A program made the position numbers and the translations under genes. Positions 1-7,779 of a DNA stretch of 32,812 bases are shown here, piece by piece. The notes under the pieces are model-generated. The model saw only the letters and a list, made by a program, of their open reading frames with translations, did no database searches and was not told the origin of the DNA. Numbering within the stretch: position 1 is the first letter of the stretch; each line of letters starts with the position of its first letter. The stretch spans positions 1 through 32,812 of the forward strand of contig JAAZAC010000289.1 of assembly GCA_012514545.1 (NCBI GenBank), given 5' to 3'. This DNA is from Actinomycetales bacterium (GTDB lineage: Bacteria; Actinomycetota; Actinomycetes; Actinomycetales; Cellulomonadaceae).

Positions 1-1365
1 CTCGGCCAGGCCGACCTGCTGCGCCGCGCGATGGGCAAGAAGAAGAAGTCCGAGCTGGACAAGCAGTTCGAGAACTTCTCGCGCGGCATGGCCGAGCGCG
101 GCTACTCCCGGGACGCCGTGGAGACGCTCTGGAACATCCTCGTGCCGTTCTCGGACTACGCGTTCAACAAGGCGCACTCCGCGGCGTACGGGCTCGTCTC
201 CTACTGGACGGCGTACCTCAAGGCGAACTACCCGACGGAGTACATGGCCGCGCTGCTGACGAGCGTGCGCGACGACAAGGACAAGTCGGCCCTCTACCTC
301 GGCGAGTGCCGGCACATGGGCATCACGGTCCTGCCGCCGGACGTCAACTCCTCGGCCGCCGACTTCCGCGCGGTCGGCGCGGACATCCGCTTCGGCCTGT
401 CGGCGATCCGCAACGTCGGCGCCAACGTCGTCGACGCGATCGTCAAGGCGCGCGAGGAGAAGGGCGCGTTCACGTCGTTCCAGGACTTCCTCGAGAAGGT
501 GCCGGCCGTCGTCTGCAACAAGCGGACGATCGAGTCGCTCATCAAGGCCGGCGCGTTCGACTCGCTCCACCCGAGCCGGCGCGCCCTCCTGCTCGTCCAC
601 GAGCAGGCGGTGGACGCCGTCGTGGGCGTCAAGCGCAAGGAGGCGGAGGGGCAGTTCGACCTCTTCGGCGGCATGGGGGCCGACGACGGCGTGTCCGTGG
701 CCGTCGAGGTGCCCGACGTGCCCGACTGGGACAAGAAGCAGCGGCTCGCGTTCGAGCGCGAGATGCTCGGGCTGTACGTCTCCGACCACCCGCTGTCGGG
801 CCTCGAGCACGTCCTCGCGACGGCGGCGGACTGCTCGATCGCCACGCTGCTGGCCGACGAGCAGCGCGCGGAGGGCTCGATGGTGACGGTCTGCGGGCTC
901 GTCACGTCGCTCCAGCGCAAGATGAGCAAGAACGGCAACCCGTGGGCGGCCGTGACGCTCGAGGACATCGACGGCTCGATCGAGATCCTCTTCTTCGGCG
1001 AGACGTACCTGACGTACGCGACGGTCCTGGCGGAGGACGCCGTCGTCACCGTGCGCGGCCGGGTGCGCCGCCGCGACGAGACGATCCAGCTGCAGGCCGT
1101 CGAGGTCTCCATCCCGGACGTGTCCGCCGCCGACGCGCGGCCCCTCACCATCACGATGCCCGTGGCCCGCTGCACGACGCCGGTCGTCGAGCGGCTGCGC
1201 GAGGTCCTGGCCGCGCACCCGGGCGTCACGCAGGTCAACCTCCGGCTCACGCAGCCGGGCCGGGCGACGGTGATGCGGCTGGAGGACACGCTGCGGGTCG
1301 AGCGGTCGACGGCGCTCTTCGGCGACCTCAAGGCCCTCCTCGGCCCCGGGTGCCTCGCCCCGTGA
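1..1365 (+). CDS. dnaE: DNA polymerase III alpha subunit, C-terminal part (5' truncated by window)
   Basis: This is the last 454 residues of the replicative polymerase subunit that synthesises DNA in the Pol III holoenzyme. The frame is open from base 1, so the gene starts upstream; complete actinobacterial DnaE1 is roughly 1,150-1,200 residues. The fragment opens in the end of the polymerase region (SDYAFNKAHSAAYGLVSYWT). It continues through the helix-hairpin-helix domain (GLSAIRNVGANVV, about residues 132-190). A QFDLF motif from about fragment residue 218 matches the beta-clamp-binding pentamer. An OB-fold follows (VTVCGLVTSLQRKMSKNGNPW, about 295-370), and then the C-terminal tail. The stop overlaps the next gene's GTG by 4 bp (GTGA), so the two are probably co-translated. 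The type is DnaE1 rather than DnaE2, judged from the clamp motif and full C-terminal domains. Confidence 0.97.
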   Translation, partial: LGQADLLRRAMGKKKKSELDKQFENFSRGMAERGYSRDAVETLWNILVPFSDYAFNKAHSAAYGLVSYWTAYLKANYPTEYMAALLTSVRDDKDKSALYLGECRHMGITVLPPDVNSSAADFRAVGADIRFGLSAIRNVGANVVDAIVKAREEKGAFTSFQDFLEKVPAVVCNKRTIESLIKAGAFDSLHPSRRALLLVHEQAVDAVVGVKRKEAEGQFDLFGGMGADDGVSVAVEVPDVPDWDKKQRLAFEREMLGLYVSDHPLSGLEHVLATAADCSIATLLADEQRAEGSMVTVCGLVTSLQRKMSKNGNPWAAVTLEDIDGSIEILFFGETYLTYATVLAEDAVVTVRGRVRRRDETIQLQAVEVSIPDVSAADARPLTITMPVARCTTPVVERLREVLAAHPGVTQVNLRLTQPGRATVMRLEDTLRVERSTALFGDLKALLGPGCLAP

Positions 1366-1778
1366 CGCCCGCCGTCCACCTCACGCCCGAGCAGCGGGTC
1401 TTCGTGCTCGAGCGGCACGTCGCCACGCTCGCGACGCTGCGCCCGGACGGCACGCCCCACGTCGTGCCCATCGCCTTCACGTGGGACCCGGAGCGCGGCG
1501 AGGCGTGGATGACGACGGAGGACGGCTCGGTCAAGGTGCGCAACGTCGAGGCCGCGCTGGCCGCGGGGCGGCCCGCCCGGGGAGCGCTGTGCCAGGTGGC
1601 GGGCGGCCGGTGGCTCACGCTCGAGGGCACGCTCGTCGTGTCGCGGGACCCGGCGGACGTCGCGCTCGCCGAGCGCCGGCACGCCGTGCGGTACCCGCCG
1701 CTCGAGCCGGACGCGCGCCGCGTGGTGCTGCGCCTGGCGGTCGACCGGGTGCTCGGCTCGGCGTACATGACGCGCTGA
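1362..1778 (+). CDS. PPOX-class (split-barrel FMN/F420) flavoprotein
   Basis: This 138-residue protein has the pattern of the small pyridoxamine-5'-phosphate-oxidase-like split-barrel family, including actinobacterial F420- or FMN-dependent Rv1155-type proteins. Visible signs are an N-terminal ATLATLRPDGTPHVVPIAFTW strand pair, a central basic KVRNVEAAL segment, and a C-terminal strand GSAYMTR. The substrate cannot be told from sequence, and the redox cofactor (F420, FMN or haem) is not decided by any single residue I can point to. I chose the GTG at 1362 because it overlaps the dnaE stop by 4 bp and leaves a conserved N-terminus (TPAVHLTPEQRVFVLERH). A tandem 8-bp repeat (TGACGCGC at 1768-1783) spans the stop and supplies a second TGA at 1784. 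Confidence 0.85.
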   Translation: MTPAVHLTPEQRVFVLERHVATLATLRPDGTPHVVPIAFTWDPERGEAWMTTEDGSVKVRNVEAALAAGRPARGALCQVAGGRWLTLEGTLVVSRDPADVALAERRHAVRYPPLEPDARRVVLRLAVDRVLGSAYMTR

Positions 1779-1800
1779 CGCGCTGACGGCGGCCGGATCG

Positions 1801-1816
1801 CGGGCCCTCCGGCCCG
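1801..1816 (+). terminator. possible terminator hairpin after the dnaE unit
   Basis: CGGGCC and GGCCCG form a perfect 6-bp stem with a CTCC loop. It lies between the PPOX gene stop and the hisD promoter. There is no U-run, as is usual for actinobacterial terminators, so this is a weak structural call. Confidence 0.35.
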
Positions 1817-1839
1817 GCGTGGCGCCGACCCCGCCCGCC

Positions 1840-1845
1840 TAGACT
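1840..1845 (+). promoter_or_regulatory. -10 element for leaderless hisD
   Basis: TAGACT is followed by 7 bases and then the hisD GTG. With normal -10 spacing, transcription would start at or next to the start codon. No Shine-Dalgarno sequence precedes hisD. Confidence 0.6.
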
Positions 1846-1852
1846 GCGGCGC

Positions 1853-3184
1853 GTGATCGCAACCCTCGACCTGCGCGGCCGCCGCCCGGGCGCCCGCGAG
1901 CTCGCCGCCGTGCTGCCCCGTCCGGAGGTGGACGTCGCCACCGTCGCCGAGCAGGTCGCGCCCCTGGTGGCGGACGTGCGCGAGCGCGGCGCCGCCGCGC
2001 TGCGCGACCTCGGCGAGCGCTTCGACGGGGTCCGCCCGGTGCACCTGCGCGTCCCGGCCGCGGCGATCGAGGCCGCGGTGGCGGGGCTCGACCCGGCCGT
2101 CCGCGCGGCGCTCGAGGAGTCGATCCGTCGCGCGCGGCGCGTGCACGCCGCCCAGGTGCCCGCGCCCTTCGCGGTCGACGTGGCGCCGGGCGCGCAGGTG
2201 CGCCAGCGCTGGGTCCCGGTGCGGCGGGTCGGCCTCTACGTGCCCGGCGGGATCGCCGTCTACCCGTCGAGCGTCGTCATGAACGTCGTGCCCGCGCAGG
2301 AGGCCGGCGTCGGGAGCCTCGCGGTCGCGAGCCCGCCGCAGCGGGAGCACGGCGGGCTGCCGCACCCGACGATCCTCGCCGCCTGCGGCCTGCTCGGCGT
2401 GGACGAGGTGTACGCCGCCGGCGGGTCCCAGGCGATCGCGATGCTCGCGTACGGCGCGGCGGGCGAGACCGCCGACGACGGCGACGTGCTCTGCGAGCCG
2501 GTGGACGTCATCACGGGCCCGGGCAACCAGTACGTGACGGCGGCGAAGCGGCTGGTGCGCGGCGTCGTCGGGATCGACTCCGAGGCGGGGCCGACGGAGA
2601 TCGCGATCCTCGCCGACGCGACGGCGGACCCGCGCCACGTCGCGGCGGACCTCGTCTCGCAGGCCGAGCACGGGCCGACGTCCGCGTCCGTGCTCGTCAC
2701 CGACTCGACCGCGCTCGTCGCGGCCGTCGAGGAGCTGCTGCCCGGCATGGTCGCGGCGACCCGGCACGCCGAGCGGGTGCGCACGGCGCTGGGCGGGCCG
2801 CAGTCGGCGATCGTGCTGGTCGACGACCTCGAGCAGGGCCTCGCGGTGTGCAACGCGTACGGCGCGGAGCACCTGGAGATCCAGACGGCCGACGCGGCGG
2901 CGGTCGCCGAGCGCGTGACGAGCGCGGGCGCGATCTTCGTGGGCCCGTGGTCGCCGGTGTCGCTCGGGGACTACATGGCCGGCTCCAACCACGTGCTGCC
3001 CACCGGCGGGTGCGCGCACTTCTCCAGCGGGCTCGGCGTGCACTCCTTCCTGCGCGCCGTGCAGGTGGTGGAGTACGACGCCGGCGCGCTCGCCGAGCTC
3101 GCCGACCGGATCGTCACGCTCGCGGAGGACGAGGACCTGCCCGCCCACGGCGAGGCCGTGCGGGCGCGCTTCCCCGCGTCCTGA
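1853..3184 (+). CDS. hisD: histidinol dehydrogenase
   Basis: This zinc enzyme catalyses the last two steps of histidine synthesis, histidinol to histidinal to histidine, using two NAD+. At 443 residues it is the usual family length. Expected residues are present: Gln270 and His273 in QAEHGPTS, Asp373 in GDYMAGSNH and His432 in PAHGEA match the zinc ligands of the E. coli enzyme. Glu339-His340 in YGAEHLEIQT match its general acid/base pair. The GPGNQYVTAAKRLV and DSEAGPTEIAILAD signatures are intact. The GTG start is chosen because it keeps the N-terminal MIATLDLRG and lies 7 bases after a good -10 hexamer. The rest of the his genes begin about 1.6 kb downstream, after two unrelated genes. Confidence 0.98.
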   Translation: MIATLDLRGRRPGARELAAVLPRPEVDVATVAEQVAPLVADVRERGAAALRDLGERFDGVRPVHLRVPAAAIEAAVAGLDPAVRAALEESIRRARRVHAAQVPAPFAVDVAPGAQVRQRWVPVRRVGLYVPGGIAVYPSSVVMNVVPAQEAGVGSLAVASPPQREHGGLPHPTILAACGLLGVDEVYAAGGSQAIAMLAYGAAGETADDGDVLCEPVDVITGPGNQYVTAAKRLVRGVVGIDSEAGPTEIAILADATADPRHVAADLVSQAEHGPTSASVLVTDSTALVAAVEELLPGMVAATRHAERVRTALGGPQSAIVLVDDLEQGLAVCNAYGAEHLEIQTADAAAVAERVTSAGAIFVGPWSPVSLGDYMAGSNHVLPTGGCAHFSSGLGVHSFLRAVQVVEYDAGALAELADRIVTLAEDEDLPAHGEAVRARFPAS

Positions 3185-3249
3185 CGGGCCCGTCCCGGCC
3201 CCCTTGCGACCCCGCGCGAATCGGGCCCCGCACGCGGCGGACGTCTGCG

Positions 3250-4092
3250 ATGCTCGTGGTCGTGCAGCGTCGGACCGTCCCGGGCGTCCTCGCCGCGGCC
3301 CTGCTCCTCGCGGGCTGCGCGGCGTGCGGCAGCGCCGACCCCTCCGGGCCGACCGGCTCGGCCCCCGGCCCGGACGAGTACCTGCCCGGCCTCGAGGCCA
3401 CCGTCGAGCTGCCGGACGGCGCCGCCCGCGCGGTCGTGCTCGTCGTCCCGGGCGGCGGCTTCAGCGCCGCGGACCCGACCGGCCTGCTGCCGCTCGGGGA
3501 GGACCTCGCCGCGGAGGGCATCGCCGCCGTGACGATCACCTACGGGCACGCGGGGACGGACACGTTCTACCCGGAGCCGGTCGACCAGGTCCGGTGCGCG
3601 ATCGCCTACGCGGCCGCGCAGGCGCCCGAGGTGCCGGTCGTCGTCGTCGGGCACTCGGCGGGCGCGAACCTCGCGATGCTCGCGGGCCTGCAGCCCCTGC
3701 GCACCGACGTGACCTGCCCGTACGAGCCGCGCGCGGCCGACGCCGTCGTCGGCCTGGCGGGGCCCTACGACGTGCACCGGACGTACATCGGCGAGGACCT
3801 CTTCGGCGTCCCGCAGGCGGAGGACCCGGAGACGTGGCGTGCGGGCAACCCGCTGACGTGGGCGGCCGAGCGGGCCGAGGTGCCCACGCTGCTCGTGCAC
3901 GGGACCAGCGACGAGCTGGTGCCCGTCGAGTTCACCGAGCAGATGGCGGCGGCGCTCACCGAGGGCGGGCACGACGTCGTCACCGTGTACCCGAACGGCG
4001 CGCGGCACAACGACGTCTTCCTCTCGGACTGGGTGCTCGAGGACCTGGTCCGCTGGGTCGACGACGTGGTCCTGGCCCCCGCGGAGGACTGA
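3250..4092 (+). CDS. alpha/beta-hydrolase fold lipoprotein (putative esterase)
   Basis: The protein has 280 residues. Residues 1-22 form a lipoprotein signal peptide (basic QRR, hydrophobic stretch, lipobox LAGC with Cys23), so it is probably anchored outside the cytoplasmic membrane. The mature part is an alpha/beta-hydrolase. It has an oxyanion-type PGGGF segment, nucleophile elbow GHSAG (Ser136), acid Asp221 in GTSDELVP and His253 in GARHND, which form a complete triad in the right order. The VPGGGF and HSAGANLAML features resemble the BD-FAE/carboxylesterase group. The substrate is unknown. The start is uncertain: ATG 3250 has no clear ribosome-binding site. A GATGCT hexamer at 3249-3254 lies 7 bases before an in-frame GTG at 3262, which would shorten the signal by four residues. 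It sits between hisD and hisC without obvious functional connection. Confidence 0.88.
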   Translation: MLVVVQRRTVPGVLAAALLLAGCAACGSADPSGPTGSAPGPDEYLPGLEATVELPDGAARAVVLVVPGGGFSAADPTGLLPLGEDLAAEGIAAVTITYGHAGTDTFYPEPVDQVRCAIAYAAAQAPEVPVVVVGHSAGANLAMLAGLQPLRTDVTCPYEPRAADAVVGLAGPYDVHRTYIGEDLFGVPQAEDPETWRAGNPLTWAAERAEVPTLLVHGTSDELVPVEFTEQMAAALTEGGHDVVTVYPNGARHNDVFLSDWVLEDLVRWVDDVVLAPAED

Positions 4093-4104
4093 GCGGCGCG
4101 GACC

Positions 4105-4110
4105 TAGGAT
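4105..4110 (+). promoter_or_regulatory. -10 element for leaderless membrane/GNAT gene
   Basis: TAGGAT lies exactly 6 bases before the GTG at 4117. It has the same geometry as the hisD, hisC and hisH starts. Confidence 0.6.
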
Positions 4111-4116
4111 CGTGCC

Positions 4117-4764
4117 GTGCCCCTCCTGGAGATCATCGGCTGGTCCGGCTCCGTCCTGCTCGTCGTCTCCCTGCTGCAGACCAGGGTGATGCGGCTGCGG
4201 GTGCTGAACTCGGCGGCGTCCGCGATCCTCGTCGGCTACAACGCGGCGCTCGGTGTGTGGCCGATGGTCGCCATGAACGCGGTGCTCGTCGGGATCAACC
4301 TCTGGGTGATCTCCGGGATGCTGCGCACGCGGCACGACGCGCGGGCGTACGACGTCGTGCGGGTGGGGGTCGGCGAGCCCTTCCTCGCCCACCTCCTCGC
4401 CCGGCACGCGGAGGACGTCGCGCAGTTCAACCCGCCGCCCGAGGAGCTGCTCGCCCAGGCCGAGCACGCCTTCCTCGTCACGAGCGGCGACGAGGTCGTG
4501 GGCGTCGTGCTCTCGCGCGCGGGCGACGCCGACGGCGAGCAGCAGGTGGTGCTCGACTACGTCCTGCCGCCGTACCGGGACTTCACGCCGGGCGAGTTCG
4601 TGTTCCGCGCGGACGGCCCGTTCGCCGAGATGGGTGCCCGGCGCGTCGTCGCGTCGCCCGCGATGACCGCGTCCGAGCGGTACCTCGCGGCCGTGGGCTT
4701 CGTGCCCGACGACGCGGGCCGCCGCGTGCTGCACCTCGCCGGCGCGGCACGGCCCGAGGGCTGA
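4117..4764 (+). CDS. membrane protein with YgjV-like N-terminus and GNAT-like C-terminal domain
   Basis: The protein has 215 residues in two parts. Residues 1-70 hold two to three hydrophobic segments (IIGWSGSVLLVVSLLQ, ILVGYNAALGVWPMVAMNAVLVGINLWVI) in the pattern of the small YgjV-type membrane family. Residues 80-205 are soluble. The order of elements there (VVGVVLSR, VVLDYVLPPYRDFTPGEFVF, a helix, then AMTASERYLAAVGFVP) resembles a divergent GNAT acyltransferase fold, but I see no clean acetyl-CoA loop of the R/QxxGxG/A type. The function is unknown. The GTG start lies 6 bases after a -10 hexamer, so it probably has its own leaderless promoter. It ends 42 bases before hisC. The domain reading is by eye. 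Confidence 0.8.
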   Translation: MPLLEIIGWSGSVLLVVSLLQTRVMRLRVLNSAASAILVGYNAALGVWPMVAMNAVLVGINLWVISGMLRTRHDARAYDVVRVGVGEPFLAHLLARHAEDVAQFNPPPEELLAQAEHAFLVTSGDEVVGVVLSRAGDADGEQQVVLDYVLPPYRDFTPGEFVFRADGPFAEMGARRVVASPAMTASERYLAAVGFVPDDAGRRVLHLAGAARPEG

Positions 4765-4794
4765 GCGCCCCGGCGGGCGCCGGGTGCCCGTCGC

Positions 4795-4800
4795 TACCAT
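4795..4800 (+). promoter_or_regulatory. -10 element for leaderless hisC
   Basis: TACCAT is followed by CGGCGC and then the hisC GTG at 4807. No Shine-Dalgarno sequence precedes the start. Confidence 0.6.
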
Positions 4801-4806
4801 CGGCGC

Positions 4807-5937
4807 GTGCCCGAGACCCCGTCGCCCGCGCGCGCCGCGCTGCCGCTGCGCGAGGACCTGCGCGGCCTCGAGCCGTACGGCGCCCCCCAGCTCGCGGTGC
4901 CGGTGACGCTCAACGTCAACGAGAACCCGTACCCGCCGTCGGAGGCGGTGGTCGCGGACATCGCGGCCGCGGTCGCGGAGGCGGCCCGGGGGCTCAACCG
5001 CTACCCGGACCGGGAGTTCCGCGACCTGCGCGCCGACCTCGCGGCGTACCTGCTGCGCGAGTCGGGCGTGGCGCTCGAGGTGGACCAGGTGTGGGCGGCG
5101 AACGGCTCGAACGAGGTCATGCTCCACCTGCTGCAGGCCTTCGGCGGGCCGGGCCGGACGGCCCTGTCGTTCGCGCCGACGTACTCCATGTACCCCGAGT
5201 ACGCGCGCGACACCGCGACCCGCTGGGTCGTCGGGCGGCGCGAGGCGGACTTCACGCTCGACCCCGCGCACGCGGCGTCGGCCGTCGCGGAGCACGCGCC
5301 GTCCGTCGTCCTGCTGGCGAGCCCGAACAACCCGACGGGGACCGCCCTGCCGACGGCGACCGTGCGCGCCGTCCTCGAGGCCGCCGACGCCGTGCCCGGC
5401 GGGTGCGTCGTCGTCGTCGACGAGGCGTACGGCGAGTTCCGGCGGGCGGGCACGCCGTCGGCGCTCGAGCTGCTCGCCGACCACCCGAACCTCGCGGTCA
5501 CGCGCACGATGTCGAAGGCGTTCGGGATGGCCGGCGCGCGCATCGGGTACCTCGCGGCGGCGCCCGCGCTCGTCGACGCGCTGCGCATCGTCCGGCTGCC
5601 GTACCACCTGTCCGCGGTGACGCAGGCCGTGGCGCGCGCCGCGCTGCGCCACGCCGACGCGCTGATGGCCCAGGTTGCCGGCCTGCGCGCCGAGCGGGAC
5701 GCGACCGTGGCGTGGCTGCGCGAGCAGGGCTGGCGCGTGGCGGACTCGGACGCGAACTTCGTGCTGTTCGGGGTGTTCGAGGACCGGCACGCCGTCTGGC
5801 AGGGCCTGCTCGACCGCGGCGTGCTCATCCGCGAGGTCGGCCCGGAGGGCTGGCTCCGCGTGTCGGTGGGCACCCCCGACGAGATGGCGCGGTTCCGCGA
5901 GACACTGCTCGCGGTGACCCAGGGGAGGACCGCATGA
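4807..5937 (+). CDS. hisC: histidinol-phosphate aminotransferase
   Basis: This PLP-dependent class I/II aminotransferase converts imidazole-acetol phosphate to histidinol phosphate using glutamate. It has 376 residues, as expected. Signatures include NVNENPYPPSEAV near the N-terminus, the GSNEVM cofactor-phosphate loop, ASPNNPTGT, VVVDEAYGEF with the PLP-N1 aspartate, and TRTMSKAFGMAGARIGY with the Schiff-base lysine at residue 237. The C-terminal arginine motif (LRVSVGTPDEM) is present. The stop overlaps hisB by 4 bp (ATGA), so HisC and HisB are translationally coupled. It probably has its own promoter, because a -10 hexamer lies 6 bases before the GTG. Confidence 0.97.
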   Translation: MPETPSPARAALPLREDLRGLEPYGAPQLAVPVTLNVNENPYPPSEAVVADIAAAVAEAARGLNRYPDREFRDLRADLAAYLLRESGVALEVDQVWAANGSNEVMLHLLQAFGGPGRTALSFAPTYSMYPEYARDTATRWVVGRREADFTLDPAHAASAVAEHAPSVVLLASPNNPTGTALPTATVRAVLEAADAVPGGCVVVVDEAYGEFRRAGTPSALELLADHPNLAVTRTMSKAFGMAGARIGYLAAAPALVDALRIVRLPYHLSAVTQAVARAALRHADALMAQVAGLRAERDATVAWLREQGWRVADSDANFVLFGVFEDRHAVWQGLLDRGVLIREVGPEGWLRVSVGTPDEMARFRETLLAVTQGRTA

Positions 5938-6533
5938 GCCGCACCGGCCGCGTGCAGCGCACGACCTCGGAGTCCGACGTCCTCGTCGAGCTCGACCTCG
6001 ACGGGTCGGGCCGCACCGACGTCGCCACGGGCGTGCCGTTCTACGACCACATGCTCACGGCGCTCGGCAAGCACTCGCTCATCGACCTGACGGTGCGCGC
6101 CACGGGCGACGTCGAGGTGGACGTCCACCACACGGTCGAGGACGTCGCGATCTGCATCGGGCAGGCGCTGCGCCAGGCGCTCGGCGACAAGGCGGGCATC
6201 GCGCGGTTCGGCGACGCCGTCGTGCCGCTCGACGAGGCGCTCGCCCAGGCCGTCGTCGACGTGTCCGGGCGGCCGTACCTCGTGCACCGCGGCGAGCCGC
6301 CGGGGCAGGAGTACCACCTCGTCGGCGGGCACTTCACGGGGTCGCTGACCCGCCACGTGCTCGAGTCGATCGCGCACCACGCGGGCATCTGCATCCACAT
6401 GCGCGTGCTCGCGGGCCGCGACCCGCACCACGTCGTCGAGGCGCAGTTCAAGGCGCTCGCGCGCGCCCTGCGCGCCGCCGTCGAGCCCGACCCGCGGGTG
6501 CAGGGCGTGCCGTCGACGAAGGGTGCGCTCTGA
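5934..6533 (+). CDS. hisB: imidazoleglycerol-phosphate dehydratase
   Basis: This Mn-dependent enzyme dehydrates imidazole glycerol phosphate to imidazole acetol phosphate. At 199 residues it is monofunctional, without the histidinol-phosphatase domain fused in E. coli HisB. Metal-binding motifs are intact: FYDHML, the DVHHTVEDV cluster, SIAHHAG and the C-terminal DPHHVVEAQFKA. The ATG overlaps the hisC stop, and a purine-rich GGGGAGG lies just upstream inside hisC. It is followed after 2 bp by a small gene of unknown function, so at least hisC, hisB and that gene form one unit. Confidence 0.98.
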   Translation: MSRTGRVQRTTSESDVLVELDLDGSGRTDVATGVPFYDHMLTALGKHSLIDLTVRATGDVEVDVHHTVEDVAICIGQALRQALGDKAGIARFGDAVVPLDEALAQAVVDVSGRPYLVHRGEPPGQEYHLVGGHFTGSLTRHVLESIAHHAGICIHMRVLAGRDPHHVVEAQFKALARALRAAVEPDPRVQGVPSTKGAL

Positions 6534-6535
6534 CG

Positions 6536-7048
6536 GTGGGCCCGTCGCCCGACGGCGGCCCGCCGCCCGCCGCGCTCGTCGTCACGCAGGTCGCCCTGCC
6601 GGAGGCGCTCGCCGCCGCGTGCGCCCTCCAGCGCGTGGAGGTGGACGTCGTCCCGACGCCGGTCGGCTGCGTGGCCGTGTGCCGCGACGTCGCCGAGGGG
6701 GCGCCGGCGGCCGTCGCGCGCGCGATCACGTCGCTGCTGCCCGGCGTGCCGGCGCTGCTGCTCGAGCAGCGCGACGGCCGCGTCGCGGCGGCCCGGTGGT
6801 CCGACGGCGCGGAGGCGGGCGCGGTGGCGCCGGGCCTGGCGCTCGAGGGCGCGCCCGCCGTCGTCGAGCAGCTGCTCCTCGGCCAGGCGACGGCGGCCGA
6901 GCAGCCCGGGGCGTGCACGTCCGTCGGCATGTCGCGGTGGCAGGCGACGCGCACGCTCGCGGCGGTGACCCGGGCGACCCGGCGGGCCGCGCGGCGGGCC
7001 GCGCGGCGGGCCCGCGACCGCGCCGCGGGCGGGGGGACAGGGTCCTGA
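6536..7048 (+). CDS. protein of unknown function between hisB and hisH
   Basis: The protein has 170 residues and I do not recognise its family. Codon use is like its neighbours, and it starts 2 bp after hisB with a GTG, so it is very likely translated from the his transcript. Residues 14-110 look like a small alpha/beta domain (ALVVTQVALPEALAAACALQRVEVDVVP, GCVAVCRDV, GVPALLLEQRDGRVAAARWSDG). The last 45 residues are very basic (repeated TRRAARRAARRARDR) and could bind nucleic acid or acidic surfaces. There is no signal peptide or membrane helix. A role tied to histidine synthesis is suggested only by position. Confidence 0.75.
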   Translation: MGPSPDGGPPPAALVVTQVALPEALAAACALQRVEVDVVPTPVGCVAVCRDVAEGAPAAVARAITSLLPGVPALLLEQRDGRVAAARWSDGAEAGAVAPGLALEGAPAVVEQLLLGQATAAEQPGACTSVGMSRWQATRTLAAVTRATRRAARRAARRARDRAAGGGTGS

Positions 7049-7079
7049 GACGGCTCCCGGGGGCGGGCCCCGCGCTCGT

Positions 7080-7085
7080 TACCCT
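7080..7085 (+). promoter_or_regulatory. -10 element for leaderless hisH
   Basis: TACCCT, then GGGCCG, then the hisH GTG at 7092. It has the same 6-base spacing as the hisC start, and no Shine-Dalgarno sequence is present. Confidence 0.55.
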
Positions 7086-7091
7086 GGGCCG

Positions 7092-7727
7092 GTGACCGCC
7101 CCTCGCGTCGTCGTCCTCGACTACGGCTTCGGCAACGTGCGCTCGGCCGTGCGCGCGCTCGAGCGCGTCGGCGCCCGCGTGGAGCTGACGGCGGACCACG
7201 ACGCGGCCGCCGAGGCCGACGGGCTGGTCGTGCCCGGCGTCGGCGCGTTCGCGGCCGTCATGGCGGGCCTGCGCCGGGTCGGCGGCGACCAGGTCGTCGA
7301 CCGCCGTCTCGCGGGCGGGCGCGCGGTGCTCGGCATCTGCGTCGGCATGCAGGTGATGTTCGCCGCCGGGGTCGAGCACGGGGCGCGCACCGAGGGCCTG
7401 GCCCAGTGGCCCGGCGAGGTCGACCGGCTGGAGGCCCCCGTGGTGCCCCACATGGGCTGGTCGCGGGTCGAGCCGCCCGCGGAGAGCGTGCTGTTCCGCG
7501 GGCTGCACGACGCGCGGTTCTACTTCGTGCACTCCTACGCGGCGCGGTCGTTCCCCCCGCTCGGCGGAGGCCGGTTCCGGCCCCCGCTCGTCACGTGGTC
7601 CGAGCACGGCGAGCGGTTCGTCGCCGCCGTCGAGAACGGGCCGCTGTCCGCCACCCAGTTCCACCCCGAGAAGTCCGGCGACGCCGGCGCCGAGCTCCTG
7701 CGGAACTGGCTGGGCACCCTGAGCTGA
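7092..7727 (+). CDS. hisH: imidazole glycerol phosphate synthase, glutamine amidotransferase subunit
   Basis: This is a class I glutaminase that hydrolyses glutamine and channels ammonia to HisF, whose gene is not in this window. It has 211 residues. The catalytic triad is visible: Cys83 in LGICVGMQ, and His191 and Glu193 in QFHPEKSG. The N-terminus VVVLDYGFGNVRS and the VPGVGAF oxyanion loop are typical. The GTG at 7092 lies 6 bases after a -10 hexamer, suggesting a leaderless transcript in addition to any read-through from hisB. The gap to priA is 52 bases and contains only that gene's ribosome-binding site. Confidence 0.97.
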   Translation: MTAPRVVVLDYGFGNVRSAVRALERVGARVELTADHDAAAEADGLVVPGVGAFAAVMAGLRRVGGDQVVDRRLAGGRAVLGICVGMQVMFAAGVEHGARTEGLAQWPGEVDRLEAPVVPHMGWSRVEPPAESVLFRGLHDARFYFVHSYAARSFPPLGGGRFRPPLVTWSEHGERFVAAVENGPLSATQFHPEKSGDAGAELLRNWLGTLS

Positions 7728-7779
7728 CCGTCCACCGCCCCTGACCGACCCACCGACCACCTCCCGGAAGGACCCGCGC

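Noticed and set aside
6523..7095. A plus-strand frame beginning MRSDGGPVARRR that overlaps the unknown gene at 6536.
   Set aside because: Nearly all Arg, Gly and Ala. The alternate frame at 6536 has balanced composition and a start 2 bp after hisB.
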